A stretch of 64,000 nucleotides of DNA, from the NCBI GenBank assembly GCA_947044405.1, contig CAMRHE010000358.1, forward strand, positions 186,001 to 250,000. Direction: 5' to 3'. The DNA is from Leptodactylus fallax (lineage: Eukaryota; Chordata; Amphibia; Anura; Leptodactylidae). Of the stretch, positions 46,440 through 57,759 are shown piece by piece. The position numbers and the translations under genes are program-made. Each line of letters begins with the position of its first letter. Position 1 is the first letter of the stretch. The notes under the pieces were generated by a model. That model saw nothing but the letters and a program-made list of their open reading frames with translations, had not been told where the DNA came from and searched no databases.

Positions 46440-47942
46440 TGTGTATTTAGGATAGGCCCAGGAAGGCGTTAGCTAAACTTAAGAATAAAGAGTGCCCGGT
46501 ATGCAGAGCTAAGTTGAGTTCATCCTATGATAAGAAGTTATGCCCAGCCTGCATTGAACGTACCATTGCGGAAGAGTCTCCCTCATTGCTGCAGGGTATG
46601 AGGGCCATAGTACGGGAAGAAGTAAGGAACTCCCTTAAGGTCAAGTATAGTGTAAAGAGGAAGTCTGGGCCCTCCTCTGGCCACGAGGCGGCGTCTTCCT
46701 CCAAGAAATGATCTCTGAGTGACAAGTGTGGTGAACTCTCGCATGAATCCTCCTTCTCTTTCTCCTTCTCGCAGATTGAGGAATATGGTTCTTCTTGTTG
46801 AAGACACTGAAAAATTGTTAAAAAGCTATTAGCGCCACGATGGGTATTGCAAACACTAGGCCTGCTCGTTCAGTTCAGGATATTATGTTTAGGGGCCTGG
46901 AGTCTCGCCACCATAGACAGTGCCCTGTTCACAGGAATATATCTTCTTGAATTGAAAGTGAATGGAAGAAGCCGGATAAGAAGGGCTTCATTCCTAGAGG
47001 TCTCTTCCTCCTGGGATTCTGTGCCTAAGCTGCAAGTGTTGTGGATAAAATGTCTATTTCTCATAGCTTTGCAATAAGTAACTGCGTAGTAGCTTTTCAA
47101 GATGGAGCCTACATCCTGGACTCTTGTCTCTTATCAGACATTCAGATGTAAGAAGGAGAAGAAGCCAATCAACAAGCGGAAAAGTATACTCCTCCATGTT
47201 AGGGGGTGCTAACTCTTGGTACGTAGTGCTTAAAGATTATAAAAACTGCTGTAACTAGTGAATAAACAGGAAGTATCTTTTACACTGAACTGGTGTTCAG
47301 AGTGATTCTTCTCGTGCATATACACACTCACCTAATCAGGATGGGACAGACAGTTGATAGTGGTATTACTTGAAATACCTGTCCAAAACAGATGTGGCCA
47401 TATCTAGGGCATCTAAAAAATCAGCTCAGCCCTTAGAAGATATGGGGTCCTTAAGAGACCCATTGGATAATAAAGTCGACAGTTTTCTAAGGCGCACTTG
47501 AGTGTTGGTGGGGGCCTCCTTGAAGCCAAACATTGCAGCTACTTGTACGTCCAGGACCCTTATGGTATGGTTGGAGGAACTGGAGACCCAGCTAAAATAC
47601 AAAACCCCGAGGGATCAGGTGTTAAATGCTCTTCCTACCATTCACAAAGCGGGAGACGCCTCGGCTGATGCAGTGAGACTATCCGTCCGCTCTATGTCCT
47701 TAGCTAATTTGGCTAGGCTGGCAATCTGGTTAAAAAACTGGGTGGGAGATGTAGCCTGTAAGAATAGATTATGTAACCTCCCATGTGATGGGAAATTTTT
47801 GTTTGGCTCTGCCCTAGATGATATTCTGGCTAAGGCCGCAGACAAAAAGAGGGGGTTTCCTACCCCAGCAGCAGGAGGAGTAAGTAAACCCTTTCGGAGA
47901 TCCATCCGGCCCAGGGACTCCACGAACAGACCAAGGGTCTGA
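46440..47942 (+). pseudogene. DIRS gag-like ORF, broken
   Basis: A Cys motif (ECPVCRAKL ... KKLCPACIERT) at 46490-46560, a basic KRKSG region, then frameshifted pieces including IESEWKKPDKKGFIPR (near 46945), and the open segment 47502-47942 (EELETQLKYKTPRDQVLN, RLAIWLKNWVGD, FGSALDDILAKAADKKRGFP). This order fits the nucleocapsid-like ORF of vertebrate DIRS elements. Foreign sequence interrupts it at about 47150-47380. Confidence 0.7.
47199..47330 (+). repeat. Small LTR-like insert in the DIRS gag
   Basis: Starts tgttagggggtgctaactc and holds 'gattataaaaactgc' (TATA-like) and 'gtgaataaacaggaag' (AATAAA) before ending near 'gcatatacaca'. The gag reading resumes afterwards. The size and signals suggest a short solo LTR; the target duplication was not confirmed. 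Confidence 0.45.
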
Positions 47943-48099
47943 TCAGACCAGGGAAGAAAGCAAAGAGGTTTCCTGTTCAACACCCAAGAGATAGGGATGG
48001 GAAACCTTCTAAACAATGATGCCAGATACCAGGTGGGAGGAAGATTAAAGTTTTTTCTCCCAACCTTGGAAAGAATCTTCCTAAGGCCCTGGATATTAG

Positions 48100-49000
48100 A
48101 GACGGTGGGGAGTGGGTTATGCCTAGAATTCTTCTCGGTTCCTCCCCCAAGGTTCCAAGTCATGAGACCTCAGTCCTCGGTCTCCGGCCAGTCAGCCTTA
48201 GAGTTAGTAAGGAAAAAGGTTTTGGTGCCAGTTCCCTCTTCGGACATGGGAGAGGGCTATTATACCCATCTCTTTCTGGTAAAAAAACGGAAGGGTCTTT
48301 CAGAACCATTATAAATGTGAGGGAGTTGAATCGTTTTTTAATTCCAAAAAATTCAAGATGGAGACTATCAGGTCTGTGATCAATCTTTTGTTCCCCAATT
48401 GTTGGATGGCGGTAGTGGATCTGAAGGACGCTTACTATCATGTGCCCAATTCTTTAACTCACCAGAAGTTTCTGATGGTGGTGGTAGTCCTGAACGGGGA
48501 AATTTATCATTTCCAGTATCAAGCCCTTCCCTTTGGGATCTCTGTGGCCCCCAGAATTTTTACGAAACTGGTAGCAGAAATGGCAGCTCATAACAGAGAG
48601 AGGGGTATAGTTTTCATCCCTTACCTAGACGATTTTCTCATAGTGGCCAGATACGAGATGTGTCGGAGGTGTGTCGACCAGGTCCTAGAGATTGTGTCAA
48701 GTCTGGGATGGTTAGTCAACCTCAAAAAATCCAGGTTGACCCCTTCCAGACGTCAAGTGTTTCTGGGCATCCTCTTAGACTCTGTGGCTCAGAGATCTTT
48801 TCTTCTGGAGGAAAAAGTGTTGGCGGGTCAGGGTCTGGTAGATTCCCTTCGTCTCCATCCTCGGGTCACCTTAAGGAGGGCTATGTCAGTGCTGGGGTAC
48901 ATTACTGCCTGTATCCCATGGGGTCCCCTAGGCTTAGGGTCCCTCCCGGGATTTGCAGAGTGAGATCCTATCAGTAGGGGATTTGGACATAAGGATTGTA
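48100..49000 (+). pseudogene. DIRS reverse transcriptase
   Basis: The longest open piece is 48358-48963. Visible RT motifs: MAVVDLKDAYYHVP (motif with the first catalytic Asp), FQYQALPFGISVAPRIFTK (the L-P-F-G block), FIPYLDDFLIVA (Y-x-D-D, the catalytic pair) and LGWLVNLKKS followed by FLGILLDS. The 'RVSDLKDAYYHVPI ... YLDDFL' style is that of DIRS rather than LTR or LINE RTs. The fingers part lies in another frame at 48119-48360. Confidence 0.9.
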
Positions 49001-49074
49001 ATCTCCCACAGGCGGTCCTCCCTGCCTGGTGGTCGGAAAGACAAAATTTGATAAAAGGTCTTGCCTGGTAGACT

Positions 49075-49690
49075 CCGAAACTTCTAATAATTAACACAGA
49101 CGCCAGCCCCTGGGAAAGGGGAGCTCACCTGGGTGCCCGAAATTTTCAAGTGGTCTGGTCCCACAGTCAGCTTGGGGCATCTTCAAATCTGAAGGAGCTA
49201 TGAGCAGTACTACTGGTCTTAAGGCCGACTTTTCCCCTTATTCAGGGTCACCATGTAAGGATTCTGTCGGACAACAGGACATTGGTGACTTATTTGAACA
49301 GACGGGGGGGGGGGGTACAAGGTACAAAGAGTTGGTAGAATCCTCCATTCCTTCCCTGTCGGCCCTTCACATAAGAGGAGCAGAAAACTCCAGAGCGGAT
49401 TTCTTAAGTTGTAATACCCTGAGACAGGGGGAGTGGGAACTAGACCATTCTGTATTTCAGGAGTTAGTAGATTCCTGGGGAATGCCGGAAGTAGATCTTT
49501 TTGCCAGCCACTCCAACCGGAAGGTCCCTCGGTTCTTATTCCTAGATCCTGGGGAATTTCCACTAGGGGGGATTTCAGTCTGGCCTATGCTTTTCCCCCA
49601 TTTTTTCTGATCCTCAGGGTAATCAGAAAGATTATGCAGGACCGGGCAAGGGTCATCTTGATTGCTCCTTTCTGGCCAAGGAGGGCTTGG
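49075..49690 (+). pseudogene. DIRS RNase H and methyltransferase-like region
   Basis: RNase H pieces: IINTDASPWERGAHLG near 49085, a HVRILSDNRTLVTYL segment and LHIRGAENSRADFLS near 49370. These are followed by VDLFASHSNRKVPRFLFLDP and RARVILIAPFWPRRAWFS, typical of the Dam-like methyltransferase-associated stretch in vertebrate DIRS proteins. A run of about nine G near 49305 and other indels shift the frame. Confidence 0.75.
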
Positions 49691-50870
49691 TTTTCTTCCC
49701 TAAGGATCCTGTCAGTGACAGACCCTTGGATCCTTCAGTAGATTCCATTCCTTTTGAAGCAGGGTCCTATTTGTCATCCCAGTTACAACCATCTTCATCT
49801 AACGGCCTGGAACGTGAAAGGTCGTTTTTAACATTTAGAGGGTTTTCGGATAAAGTTATTGAGCCCCTTTCGAAGAGTAGAAAACCAGTAACTTCTAGAA
49901 TCTTTGCTAAGACCTCGGCTAAGTTCTCAGAATTTTTAAGGAGTCCTCTGAGGGAGATATCAGGAGTTCAGATTCCAGAGGTCCTGGATTTTCTCCAGAG
50001 GGGCCTGGAGAAGGGGTTGTTCATCAGCACGCTCAAGGGTTAGGTGGCAGCACTAGGGACTCTTGTCCAGGACAAGCTGGCCAGACAACTCATGGGTCAG
50101 CCGTTTCATTAAAGCATCCTTCAAAATCAGACCAGTAGTGCGGTCTAGAGTTCCCCCCTGGGACAAATCTAGTTCTTAATGCTCTAACCAAGCCTACCTT
50201 CGAAACCTTGGGTGAAAGCTCTATCAGGTGCCTTACCCTCAAGATCATCCTATTAGTAGCCCTCACCTCGGCCAGACGGATTAGCAAACTTCAGGCCTTA
50301 TCCATTATTTCACCTTTCCTGACTATTTTAGAGGACAGGGTTATACTTAGCCCTGATCCTACCTTTGTGCCTAAAGTAGCGTCCAAATTTCACCATACCC
50401 AGGAGATTGTGCTCCCTTTCTTTTGTATCAACCCTAGGAATCCTAGAGAGGGGGAGTTTCACTGTTTGGACGTTAGATGTAGCCTGATCCAGTATTTGTC
50501 AGCCACTGCGGAGTGGAGGAAAACTAGTTCAATGTTTGTGCTTTTTGCAGGTACCAACCGAGGTAACGCCTACTCAAAAAGCACCCTGGCTAGATGGGTT
50601 AAATTGGCTATTGGTTTGGCTTATAGTTCCTCGGGGATGTCTCCGCCGGGGGGATCTTAGAGCCCACTCCACGAGGGCTGTGCCAGGTCTTGGGCAGAGA
50701 AGCCTAATGCTTCAATAGATCAGATTGGTAGAGCAGCCACCTAGTCTTCGCCTTCCACCTTTTTCCTCTATAGGTTGCACCTGGGAGTGGTTTCTGATCT
50801 ATCCTTTGGTAGAAAAGTGCTACAAGTGGTGGTCCCTCCCTATGATATTTCCTATTTAATTCTCTCTCTG
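49690..50870 (+). pseudogene. DIRS tyrosine recombinase, broken
   Basis: Pieces at 49687-50043 and 50208-50660, then frameshifted. Catalytic tetrad elements: Arg in LVALTSARRISKLQAL (near 50255), AHSTRA (H-x-x-R, near 50662), and a Tyr in FFLYRLHLG (near 50760). The RAATW block before it carries TAG in place of Trp. The enzyme would integrate a circular DNA intermediate. Confidence 0.82.
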
Positions 50871-51235
50871 GTGCTGTCGTGGGAGAGGGGAAAAAAGGGT
50901 AATTACTTATGGTAATTGTATTTTCCTGATCCCACGACAGCACCAGCCTTCATTCTCTCCCTTTTATGGTGGTGGTTTTCTTGTTTTGTGCGGTGCACCG
51001 GGTGCAGCAGAGAAAAAAAAAAAAGATATATATTATGGGGTTCCTCCCCTTGGGAATTACCTGCCTGGGTGATGGTGTTCCTTATCTAAATGGAGTTTCT
51101 CTTCCTGCTATGTAATCTGATGAGAGGCTCCACCTGTTTTTACTCAGTAGGTTTCCTGTCCTTGGGGGTGGATCCTCTCTCTGCTGCTGTCGTGGGATCA
51201 GGAAAATACGATTACCGTAGGTAATTACCCTTTTT
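50868..51235. repeat. DIRS internal complementary region and right terminal repeat
   Basis: ggtgctgtcgtggga (near 50870) and tcccacgacagcacc (50930-50944) are exact inverted partners. The interval gtaattac...cctgatcccacgac is inverted again at 51186-51233. Such interlocking complementary ends are characteristic of DIRS elements. Confidence 0.8.
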
Positions 51236-51410
51236 AAGGTTCATTGAAATTGATGAGAAGGAATGACAAAAGTACTCTTATAGTAGCTTAAAAAAAATTG
51301 ATACTGAAGACTTGCAAAGGCGAGGCAATGACAATGAGTGTCCTCCCAAGACTTGATGCCCCAAACGGTTGCTTTCTACCCTATGAGACCATGTTCCTGT
51401 ATAACATCCG

Positions 51411-51455
51411 ATAACTGATGAAGGTCAGAAGATTCTGACCGAAAGGTTTTGTTGA
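51411..51455 (+). ncRNA. Hammerhead-like motif with long perfect stem II
   Basis: CTGATGA at 51415-51421, then GGTCAGA aga TTCTGACC (stem II of seven to eight pairs), then GAAAGGTTTTGTTG. Stem III lacks the usual AC/GT pairs. Flanking sequence is probably a PLE end. Confidence 0.45.
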
Positions 51456-51664
51456 ACGGATGTAAAAAAACCAAATATTTCAGCAGCTAAATTGAGTGCC
51501 AGAGTTACTCTTATTTACTGTATGGATGAACAATCCTCTCTAAGCACCTCTTCCTGTGACCACCGAGTGACACATCATTATTACTTAGCACTCCCAACAA
51601 GACATATGATAGTGCCAGATGTATAAGTCAGAGCTCATCAATAAGCTATAGATATGTTATGCCT

Positions 51665-52110
51665 CCTGCAGTCCTTGTTATTTAATTTGACTGTGTTTTG
51701 TGTTCAAATTGTAATAGTTCCATCTACTGGCCATTTGTACAAACAGTGTTATGTTATCTAGCATGTAATTACATGTTTGTCCCTTGAAAGCCACCAAACC
51801 TATCAGCTATGACTCTGGTGACATCAAATTAGGTATGTAGCAGCCACTTTTCCGCAGAACATGCAGTTGAGAAAGACCATCTGAAACAATCATCTTCATC
51901 TACAGTATGAGACCATGCTTCTTACTGTTAGAGCTACTACCCCTCCCTCCTTATGTATGTGGACACGCATCACCTCTACAATTTCCGTATGTATGTTATA
52001 TTTCATGCACATTTGTGTACATGCTGATGTATACAGTAAGTGTATTATTTTTCTGTCTCCAAGTTTCACCTTATCCTTGCAATAAAACTTGAAGTTTGAA
52101 TATCGCTCCT
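51665..52110 (+). repeat. LTR-like dispersed repeat, copy 2
   Basis: Matches 43000-43365 over its 3' half ('tatatttcatgcacat', 'gtttcaccttatccttgcaa', then aataaaacttgaa). It has a proper AATAAA where copy 1 has ATAAAA. Confidence 0.5.
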
Positions 52111-52114
52111 ATGC

Positions 52115-53200
52115 CACAAACAGAGGCCAGAACAATATGAGAAATCAATCCCTTGCTCTCAACGTCCTGTAGACTCAGACGTTCAAATAAGGTAAAGTGG
52201 GGAACCTCCATAAGAATGCAAGACCTGGTTAGATGTCACAATGGGCGGTATGGAAAATTTGCCCCAGAGAACAGTGAACCGTCGGATTGTTGACCTTGGT
52301 CAACAATGTCCCACGTCTTCAGCCATGAGCCTGTGCTAAAAGGGAGATGAGGAGTAAAAAGGAACAGAGTTAGAGGGGATTCTCATAGTAGACAACTGTA
52401 TCCAACTCTGCAGCAACGCAGCCAGCCAAAGTTTTTTCATCTTGGTCCATTCAGTGCTGTGCAGATTTTTAACATAATGGGGGAACCTGGACCTTTAGGA
52501 AGGTAATCCAATGGATTATTGAAATCCATAGGTCACCTTTCATAGGTAATTTAATGCTGGCAGGAAGTTTGTTATGCTCAGATGGTAGCCTATGATTGGC
52601 TGTCACCAACCCCAATCATAATAGGCCTCAGAATATTTTCCCTTTCACCCAGTAGTTATTTATTGGTTACCAGGCTGGCAGAAAAATCTCCCTAACACCC
52701 GGCAACAAAACCTGATTGGCCAGAACAGCTGGCAACATTTGGCATAAATCTGGAGTCGGTCAGACTCCAGCTCTGCCTTCAGAGAGCCCACCCTCCCAAT
52801 TGCTTAAAATTTAGTTTTTTATTATCATGGCCTTGTTAGAAGGGGGGTTAGTCGCTCATTTTAAATGAGTGGACAGAATTCTGGTTTTGTTGCTAAGGCC
52901 TGAGCTTATGGCTAAGTTGTGATTTATGGTTTAAAACTTAATGTTTAGTTATTTGATATACCTTTAAGGGTATGTTCGCATAGAGTTTTTTGCAGGCAGA
53001 AAAAATCTGCTTCGGGAATTAGGAAACTTTTTTTGATATGTTTTTAGACAAGATGCGTTTTTTTTTCCCTCCACCCATATAATGTACCCAGCACACTGGG
53101 CATGGCCAAAAAGACCATCCCTTTTTTCTAGGTGCCATTTTAGCCCACTGAGATTATAATGTTATATCTTTAGTTCTACTGAGACTTTACTTGTTTCAAA
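52115..53200. other. No gene seen
   Basis: No assignable repeat or motif before the open frame at 53201. Confidence 0.4.
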
Positions 53201-53343
53201 ATGGACCAAAATGAACGTTCTGCCTCCTCAACAGACCCAGCGGGCAATGAAGCGGGAAGAATCAAGGTGCGGAGACGAGAAATGAGCCTCCTGATGTCTG
53301 TCATCGTCAGCATGGTTCGCCAACGTAGATTGCAGCAGGAGGT
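53201..53343 (+). other. Possible first exon (weak)
   Basis: An ATG frame (MDQNERSASSTDPAGNEAGR then RRREMSLLMSVIVSMVRQRR) ends at a good splice-donor consensus, cag|gaggtaagtact. The basic helical end recalls short first exons of some DNA transposon or host genes, but I see no second exon because a Tc1 fragment follows 80 bp later. Confidence 0.2.
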
Positions 53344-53423
53344 AAGTACTGAAATACATGTTTCAAATATATTAAACAACAGTGTATTTTCAAATTACAC
53401 TAGGCTCACACTACTAATGTTCA

Positions 53424-54049
53424 GTATTGGGAGAATGTCATATGGGCAGATGAAACCAAAGTTGAACTGTTTCGTAGAAACACAACTCGTCGTGTTTGGA
53501 GGAGAGTGAATGCTGAGTTGCATCCAAAGAACACCATACCTACTGTGAAACATGGGGTGGCAACATCATGTTTTGGGGCTGTTTCTCTGGAAAGGGACCA
53601 GGACGACTGATCCGTGTACATGAAAGAATGAATGGGGCCATGTATCGTGAGATTTTGAGTGCAAACCTCCTTCCATCAGCAAGGGCATTGAAGATGAAAC
53701 GTGGCTGGGTTTTTCAGCATGACAATGATCCCAAGCACACCGCCAGGGCAATGAAGGAGTGGCTTCATAAGAAGCATTTCAAGGTCCTGGAGTGGCCTAG
53801 CCAGTCTCCAGATCTCAACCCCATAGAAAACCTTTGGAGGGAGTTGAAAGTCCGTGTTGCCCAGCGACAACCCCAAAACATCACTGCTCTAGAGGAGATC
53901 TGCAGGGAGGAATGGGCCAACATACCAGCAACAGTGTGTGCCATCCTTGTGAAGACTTACAGAAAACGTTTGACCTCTGTCATTGCCAACAAAGGATACA
54001 TAACAAAGTATTGAGATGAACTTTTGTTATTGACCAAATACTTATTTTC
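53424..54049 (+). mobile_element. Tc1-like fragment (family T3, copy 2)
   Basis: Truncated at both ends. It begins within the catalytic core at 'tattgggagaatgtcatatg' and stops inside the 3' part at 'aaatacttattttcca'. The gene piece 53568-54014 holds [26 protein letters not shown] and an intact C-terminus (KGYITKY). A 1-bp deletion near 53555 separates it from the [10 protein letters not shown] motif. Confidence 0.9.
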
Positions 54050-54059
54050 CATTTACATC

Positions 54060-54528
54060 CTGACATCCTTCAAGCACTTTTGCTTTCTCTAATAAATGTA
54101 ACTTTATACACGACATATGCAATTCATACAACCAAATTTTTGAACATTGATATAATGGTTTGTATTTTTCCTCTTTTTATTTAATTTCTTAATCATTACA
54201 GAGATACAGAAAAGCCACAATATTTAGATTCTTATACATATGAAAAATATTGGAAAAAAATTCCAACAATAGATTAATGATTTAATTTCTTAATAGTGTT
54301 AATTTGATAAACTTAAAAAAAAAAAAAAAAAAAAAAAAAAAGTCACATACTATTACTTACTATTATGGCCCCTATTGTGTATCGCAGAGCATTATGATGT
54401 CACTTCTGGAATCTTCAGCCATTGTGATGTAACCTATACACTAGTATATAGTCATGACACATTACAGTCTGAACCTTGAGGGTATAGAGAGTGGAGTATT
54501 TCTGGTGTGATTGTTTGCTACTTGAGAT
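54060..54528. other. No gene; poly-A tract and possible upstream region of a small ORF
   Basis: About 27 A at 54315-54341. A TATA-like 'actagtatatagtc' lies near 54440, some 90 bp before the small ORF. Confidence 0.35.
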
Positions 54529-54696
54529 ATGGGTAGAACACAGACCTTTTTTCTGTGTTTAGTGGAGAACCTTTCCATTAAGAACTATGGGATAACTATT
54601 GCATCGGTTATCGTGGGGGCGGCGATTGGAGCAGTGGCAGCAGAAATTATGATCATCTTAGAAGAAGAGGAGGAGGAAGAGGATGAGGAGGATTGA
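54529..54696 (+). CDS. Small ORF: membrane segment plus poly-acidic tail
   Basis: A 55-codon frame. Residues 1-20 are MGRTQTFFLCLVENLSIKNY. Residues 21-44 are strongly hydrophobic with small residues (GITIASVIVGAAIGAAVAEI), enough for one membrane span. The last twelve residues are all Glu or Asp. I recognise no family. The composition and a TATA-like box upstream are suggestive, but a GAG/GAA microsatellite could also create such a tail by chance, and no splice or conservation evidence exists. Confidence 0.3.
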   Translation: MGRTQTFFLCLVENLSIKNYGITIASVIVGAAIGAVAAEIMIILEEEEEEEDEED

Positions 54697-54949
54697 GTGC
54701 CATCTACTGCTGCATAAGTGACCTTCCTACCACCACCATCATCCCACCATAAGACCATCACCGGGCTGACATCCCATCATCTGAAGTGTTACACCACTCA
54801 TTGCTGTATCTGTGGATGGAATTCCTGCCATTTCCATTATCTTACAGTTTCACAATATATTTCTGTGCTTAAATAATATTGATTTCCAATGATTTTTACT
54901 TGCATTGTGTTTCCTGAATCAGTATAAGATCAGATTTAATCCCCTAGCT

Positions 54950-55135
54950 CAGTGGTGGAGGGGCACTATACTGTGTTGGGGCAGTAATGAGGCTTTATTG
55001 TTTGCAGAGAGTACTAATGGGCAGTGTACTGTGTGGGGGCACTATGGAACATTTTACTGAGTGGGGGGGGGGCACAAAGCATCATTATATTATGTGGGGG
55101 GCCACAAAGCATCATTATACTCATTATATTTATCC
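54950..55135. repeat. Diverged units of the 'gtgggggc.act' minisatellite
   Basis: Several loose copies of 'tactgtgtgggggcactatgg' and 'gtggggggccacaaagcatc'. They resemble the array at 56745-57330 and probably derive from the same ancestor. Confidence 0.55.
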
Positions 55136-55439
55136 CATAAGGTTCATGACACAGCTGGAAAAATAATGAACTTGCCTCAATCACAAATTCACCATTTAGA
55201 CTATTAAACAATTGAATATAAAGAGATCAAAACATAATATATTACTCAAAATGTATCAATAAAAACCAGTCTCAAATGTTATCAATAAAAACAGATTGTT
55301 CCACAAAAGAAGCATTCAGGGGTGAAACTAGCCTTTCTTCTATAGTTCTGCCTGAGGCAAACTATAGAACGGTGCCCCCCCCCCCAAAAAAAAACCAAAC
55401 ACCCGACTATCTTTGGTTACGTGACGGGGCTCCCCTAAT

Positions 55440-56285
55440 TAGGATTTTCTTATTTGGCCACCACATAGTATAATACCCCTGTTTTTGTCCCCCCAAACGA
55501 TATACAACCCCCTTTTTTTTGGCCCCTACACGATACATGACCCCCTTTTTTTTGGCCCTCCACACGATATATGATCCCCTTTTTTGCCTCCCACACAATA
55601 CATGGCCCCCTTTTTTTGCCACCCCCCAACGATACATGACCCCCTTTCTTTTTGGACCACAACACAATACATGACCCCCTTTTTGTTGGCCCCCACACGA
55701 TACATGACCCCCCTTTTTTGTCTCCCCCACATCATACATGACCCCCTTTCTTTTTGGCCTCCCACACGATACATATCCCCCTTTTTTTGTCCTCCCACAC
55801 AATACATGACTACCTTTTTTGTCCCCCCCCCACCCGATACATGACCTCCTTTTTTGCCTCCCCCAACGATACATGACCACCTTTTTGTTGGCCCCCTACA
55901 GGATACATGACCACCTTTTTTGCCCTCCTCCCACACAATACATGACCCCTTTGTTTTCGGCCCACAACACGATACATGACCTCCTTTTTCAGGCCCTCCA
56001 CACGGTATATGATCCCCTTTTTCTAGCCGCCCACACGGTATATGACCCCTTTTTTACTGGCTCCCTACACGGTATAAAACACTCTTTTTCAGGCTCCCCA
56101 CACAGTATATGAACCCCTTTTTCTGGCCACCAAACGGTATATGACCCCATTTTTTTGCCCCTACACGGTATATGACCACTTTATTTTTGTCCCCCACATG
56201 GTATATGACCCCCTTTCCCCCCACACGGTATATGACCCCCTTTTCTTTTGCCCCCCCACAGTATTTGATCCTGCTTTTTATGACC
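55440..56285. repeat. ~33-bp minisatellite, about 24 units
   Basis: Unit close to 'cacacgatacatgaccccct' followed by 'tttttttggccccc', repeated at 30-36 bp spacing. Units change gradually from 'cgatacatgac' on the left to 'cggtatatgac' on the right (switch near 56000). Open frames on both strands (the minus-strand ones spell repeating G-G-x-K-K-G-x-H-V) result from the lack of stops in the unit, not from coding. Confidence 0.92.
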
Positions 56286-56744
56286 CCTCACAGTAACCAC
56301 AAAAGTTGCCAGTACCAGAATATGGTGCAGAAAATTTTCATCAGTTATCTATTTTCTAAAGGTATTATAACATAACAGAAAACTATATAACTTTGATATT
56401 GTCATAATCATATCAACCATCAAAATAAAGATAACGTCACTTTTACCACACAGTGAGGTAAAACCCTTAAGAAAATGGCAAAACTACGTCTGTTTTTTTT
56501 TTCTCCACAATTTCATCTTATTCTGATTTTGTTCAGCTCCTTGATCGCTCGCTCGCTAATGGGGAATCCGGGACAGCTGTCCCAGATCCCTCAGCGATCG
56601 CTTCTTTCAGGTGTATATGCAAATGCACCTGCAGTGTAGGCCACAAGACTGGGGCTTACACTAACAGACTGTGAAATCAACCCAGATGCAGGCACGCTGA
56701 CATCATTCACTGCAGTCTAAGAAGGAGGACTTCCTGATGCTCTT

Positions 56745-57330
56745 TGTGGGAGTTCAGGTAAGTACAGGAGCATATTATACTGTGAGAGGGCCACTGTGGA
56801 ATATATTATGTTCTCATTTGGCCCCAACACAGTATAATATACTCCACAGTGACCCCACACGGTATAATATGTTCCACACTGGCCCCCATACCAGCATATT
56901 ATACTGTGTGGGGGGCCACTGTGGAGTATATTATACTGTGTGGGGGCCACTGTATTGTATATTATACTGTGTGGAGGCCAATGTGGAGCACATTATAATG
57001 TATGGCTGCACTGTAGAGTATATTATACAATGTGGGGGCCACTGTGGAGAATATTGTACTGTGTGGGGGTCACTGAGAAACAGATTGTACTGTTTGGGGG
57101 CCACTGTGGAGCATATTGTACTGTATAGAGGTCACTATGGAGCATATTGAACTGTCTGGGGGCCACTGTGGAGCATATTGTAGTGTGTTGGGGCCACTGT
57201 GGAGCACATTGTACAGTGTGGGGGCCACTGTGGAGCATATTGTACTGTGCAGCGGCCACTGTGGAACAGATTGTACTGTGTGGGGGCTACTGTGGAGCAG
57301 ATTGTATTGTGTGTGGGCCCTTCACTATTT
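56745..57330. repeat. ~30-bp minisatellite, about 19 units with an internal inversion
   Basis: Unit close to 'tgtgggggccactgtggagc' followed by 'atattgtac'. Most units are in one orientation, but 56815-56890 carries two to three units in reverse ('cacagtataatatactccac', 'agtgaccccacacgg'). The unit is the approximate reverse complement of the 55.4-kb unit (shared cacac-gtata and ggcccc blocks). Confidence 0.9.
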
Positions 57331-57339
57331 ATATCACAC

Positions 57340-57665
57340 AGTATCTGTTTTATAGCAAACGTGATATTATTAATAACATTGCACGGTCACGAAAAACAGA
57401 TTCTGTTTGTTGTAAATAGTGAACATTAATAATGCAAACTATTTCAGTTCATAGTTTCTTATATCATTTGAAGCTCTGTAAAGCCCCATTCACACTTCCG
57501 TATTTTGCGGGTCCCTAACTGTCTGCAGTTGTGGATCTACACAGTATGAAGGTTGGCACTTTATGATAAATTAGCAGATTTTGGGTTGCAGTTTGGGTAC
57601 TCGGTCTCTAAAAGGTCTGCTATCGCTGCCTATACTAAAGCAAAAAACATGATGTTTGTTAGTGC
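57340..57665. other. No gene seen
   Basis: No motif or repeat assigned. Confidence 0.4.
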
Positions 57666-57759
57666 TGGTACAGTGGGGAATAAAAGTATTTAGTCAGCCA
57701 CCAATTGTGCAAGTTCTCCCACTTAAAAAGATGAGAGAGACCTGTAATTGACATCATAG

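Larger units (their letters stand above)
45765..51235 (+). mobile_element. DIRS-type tyrosine-recombinase retrotransposon, decayed
   Basis: About 5.5 kb with gag-like, RT/RNase H/methyltransferase-like and tyrosine recombinase parts in order on the plus strand. The left end has gatcctttccacgaccgcac (45791-45810); the right end has ctgctgtcgtgggatcagg (from 51184), its inverted counterpart. A further inverted copy (cctgatcccacgacagcacc) near 50925-50944 is part of the internal complementary region. DIRS elements integrate by recombinase and lack target duplications and integrase. Confidence 0.9.

Noticed and set aside
55407..56001. Long open frames with repeating Gly-Lys-His-Val peptides on the minus strand
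   Set aside because: They follow from stop-free units of a minisatellite and occur in several frames at once; not a gene.
55440..57330. Could the regularly spaced repeats be a CRISPR array?
   Set aside because: Units are contiguous and degenerate with no unique spacers, and the window is eukaryotic.
56737..57429. Open frames spelling repeated 'GATVEHIVLCGGHCGA'-like peptides
   Set aside because: Same reason: translation of a 30-bp tandem repeat in several frames on both strands.
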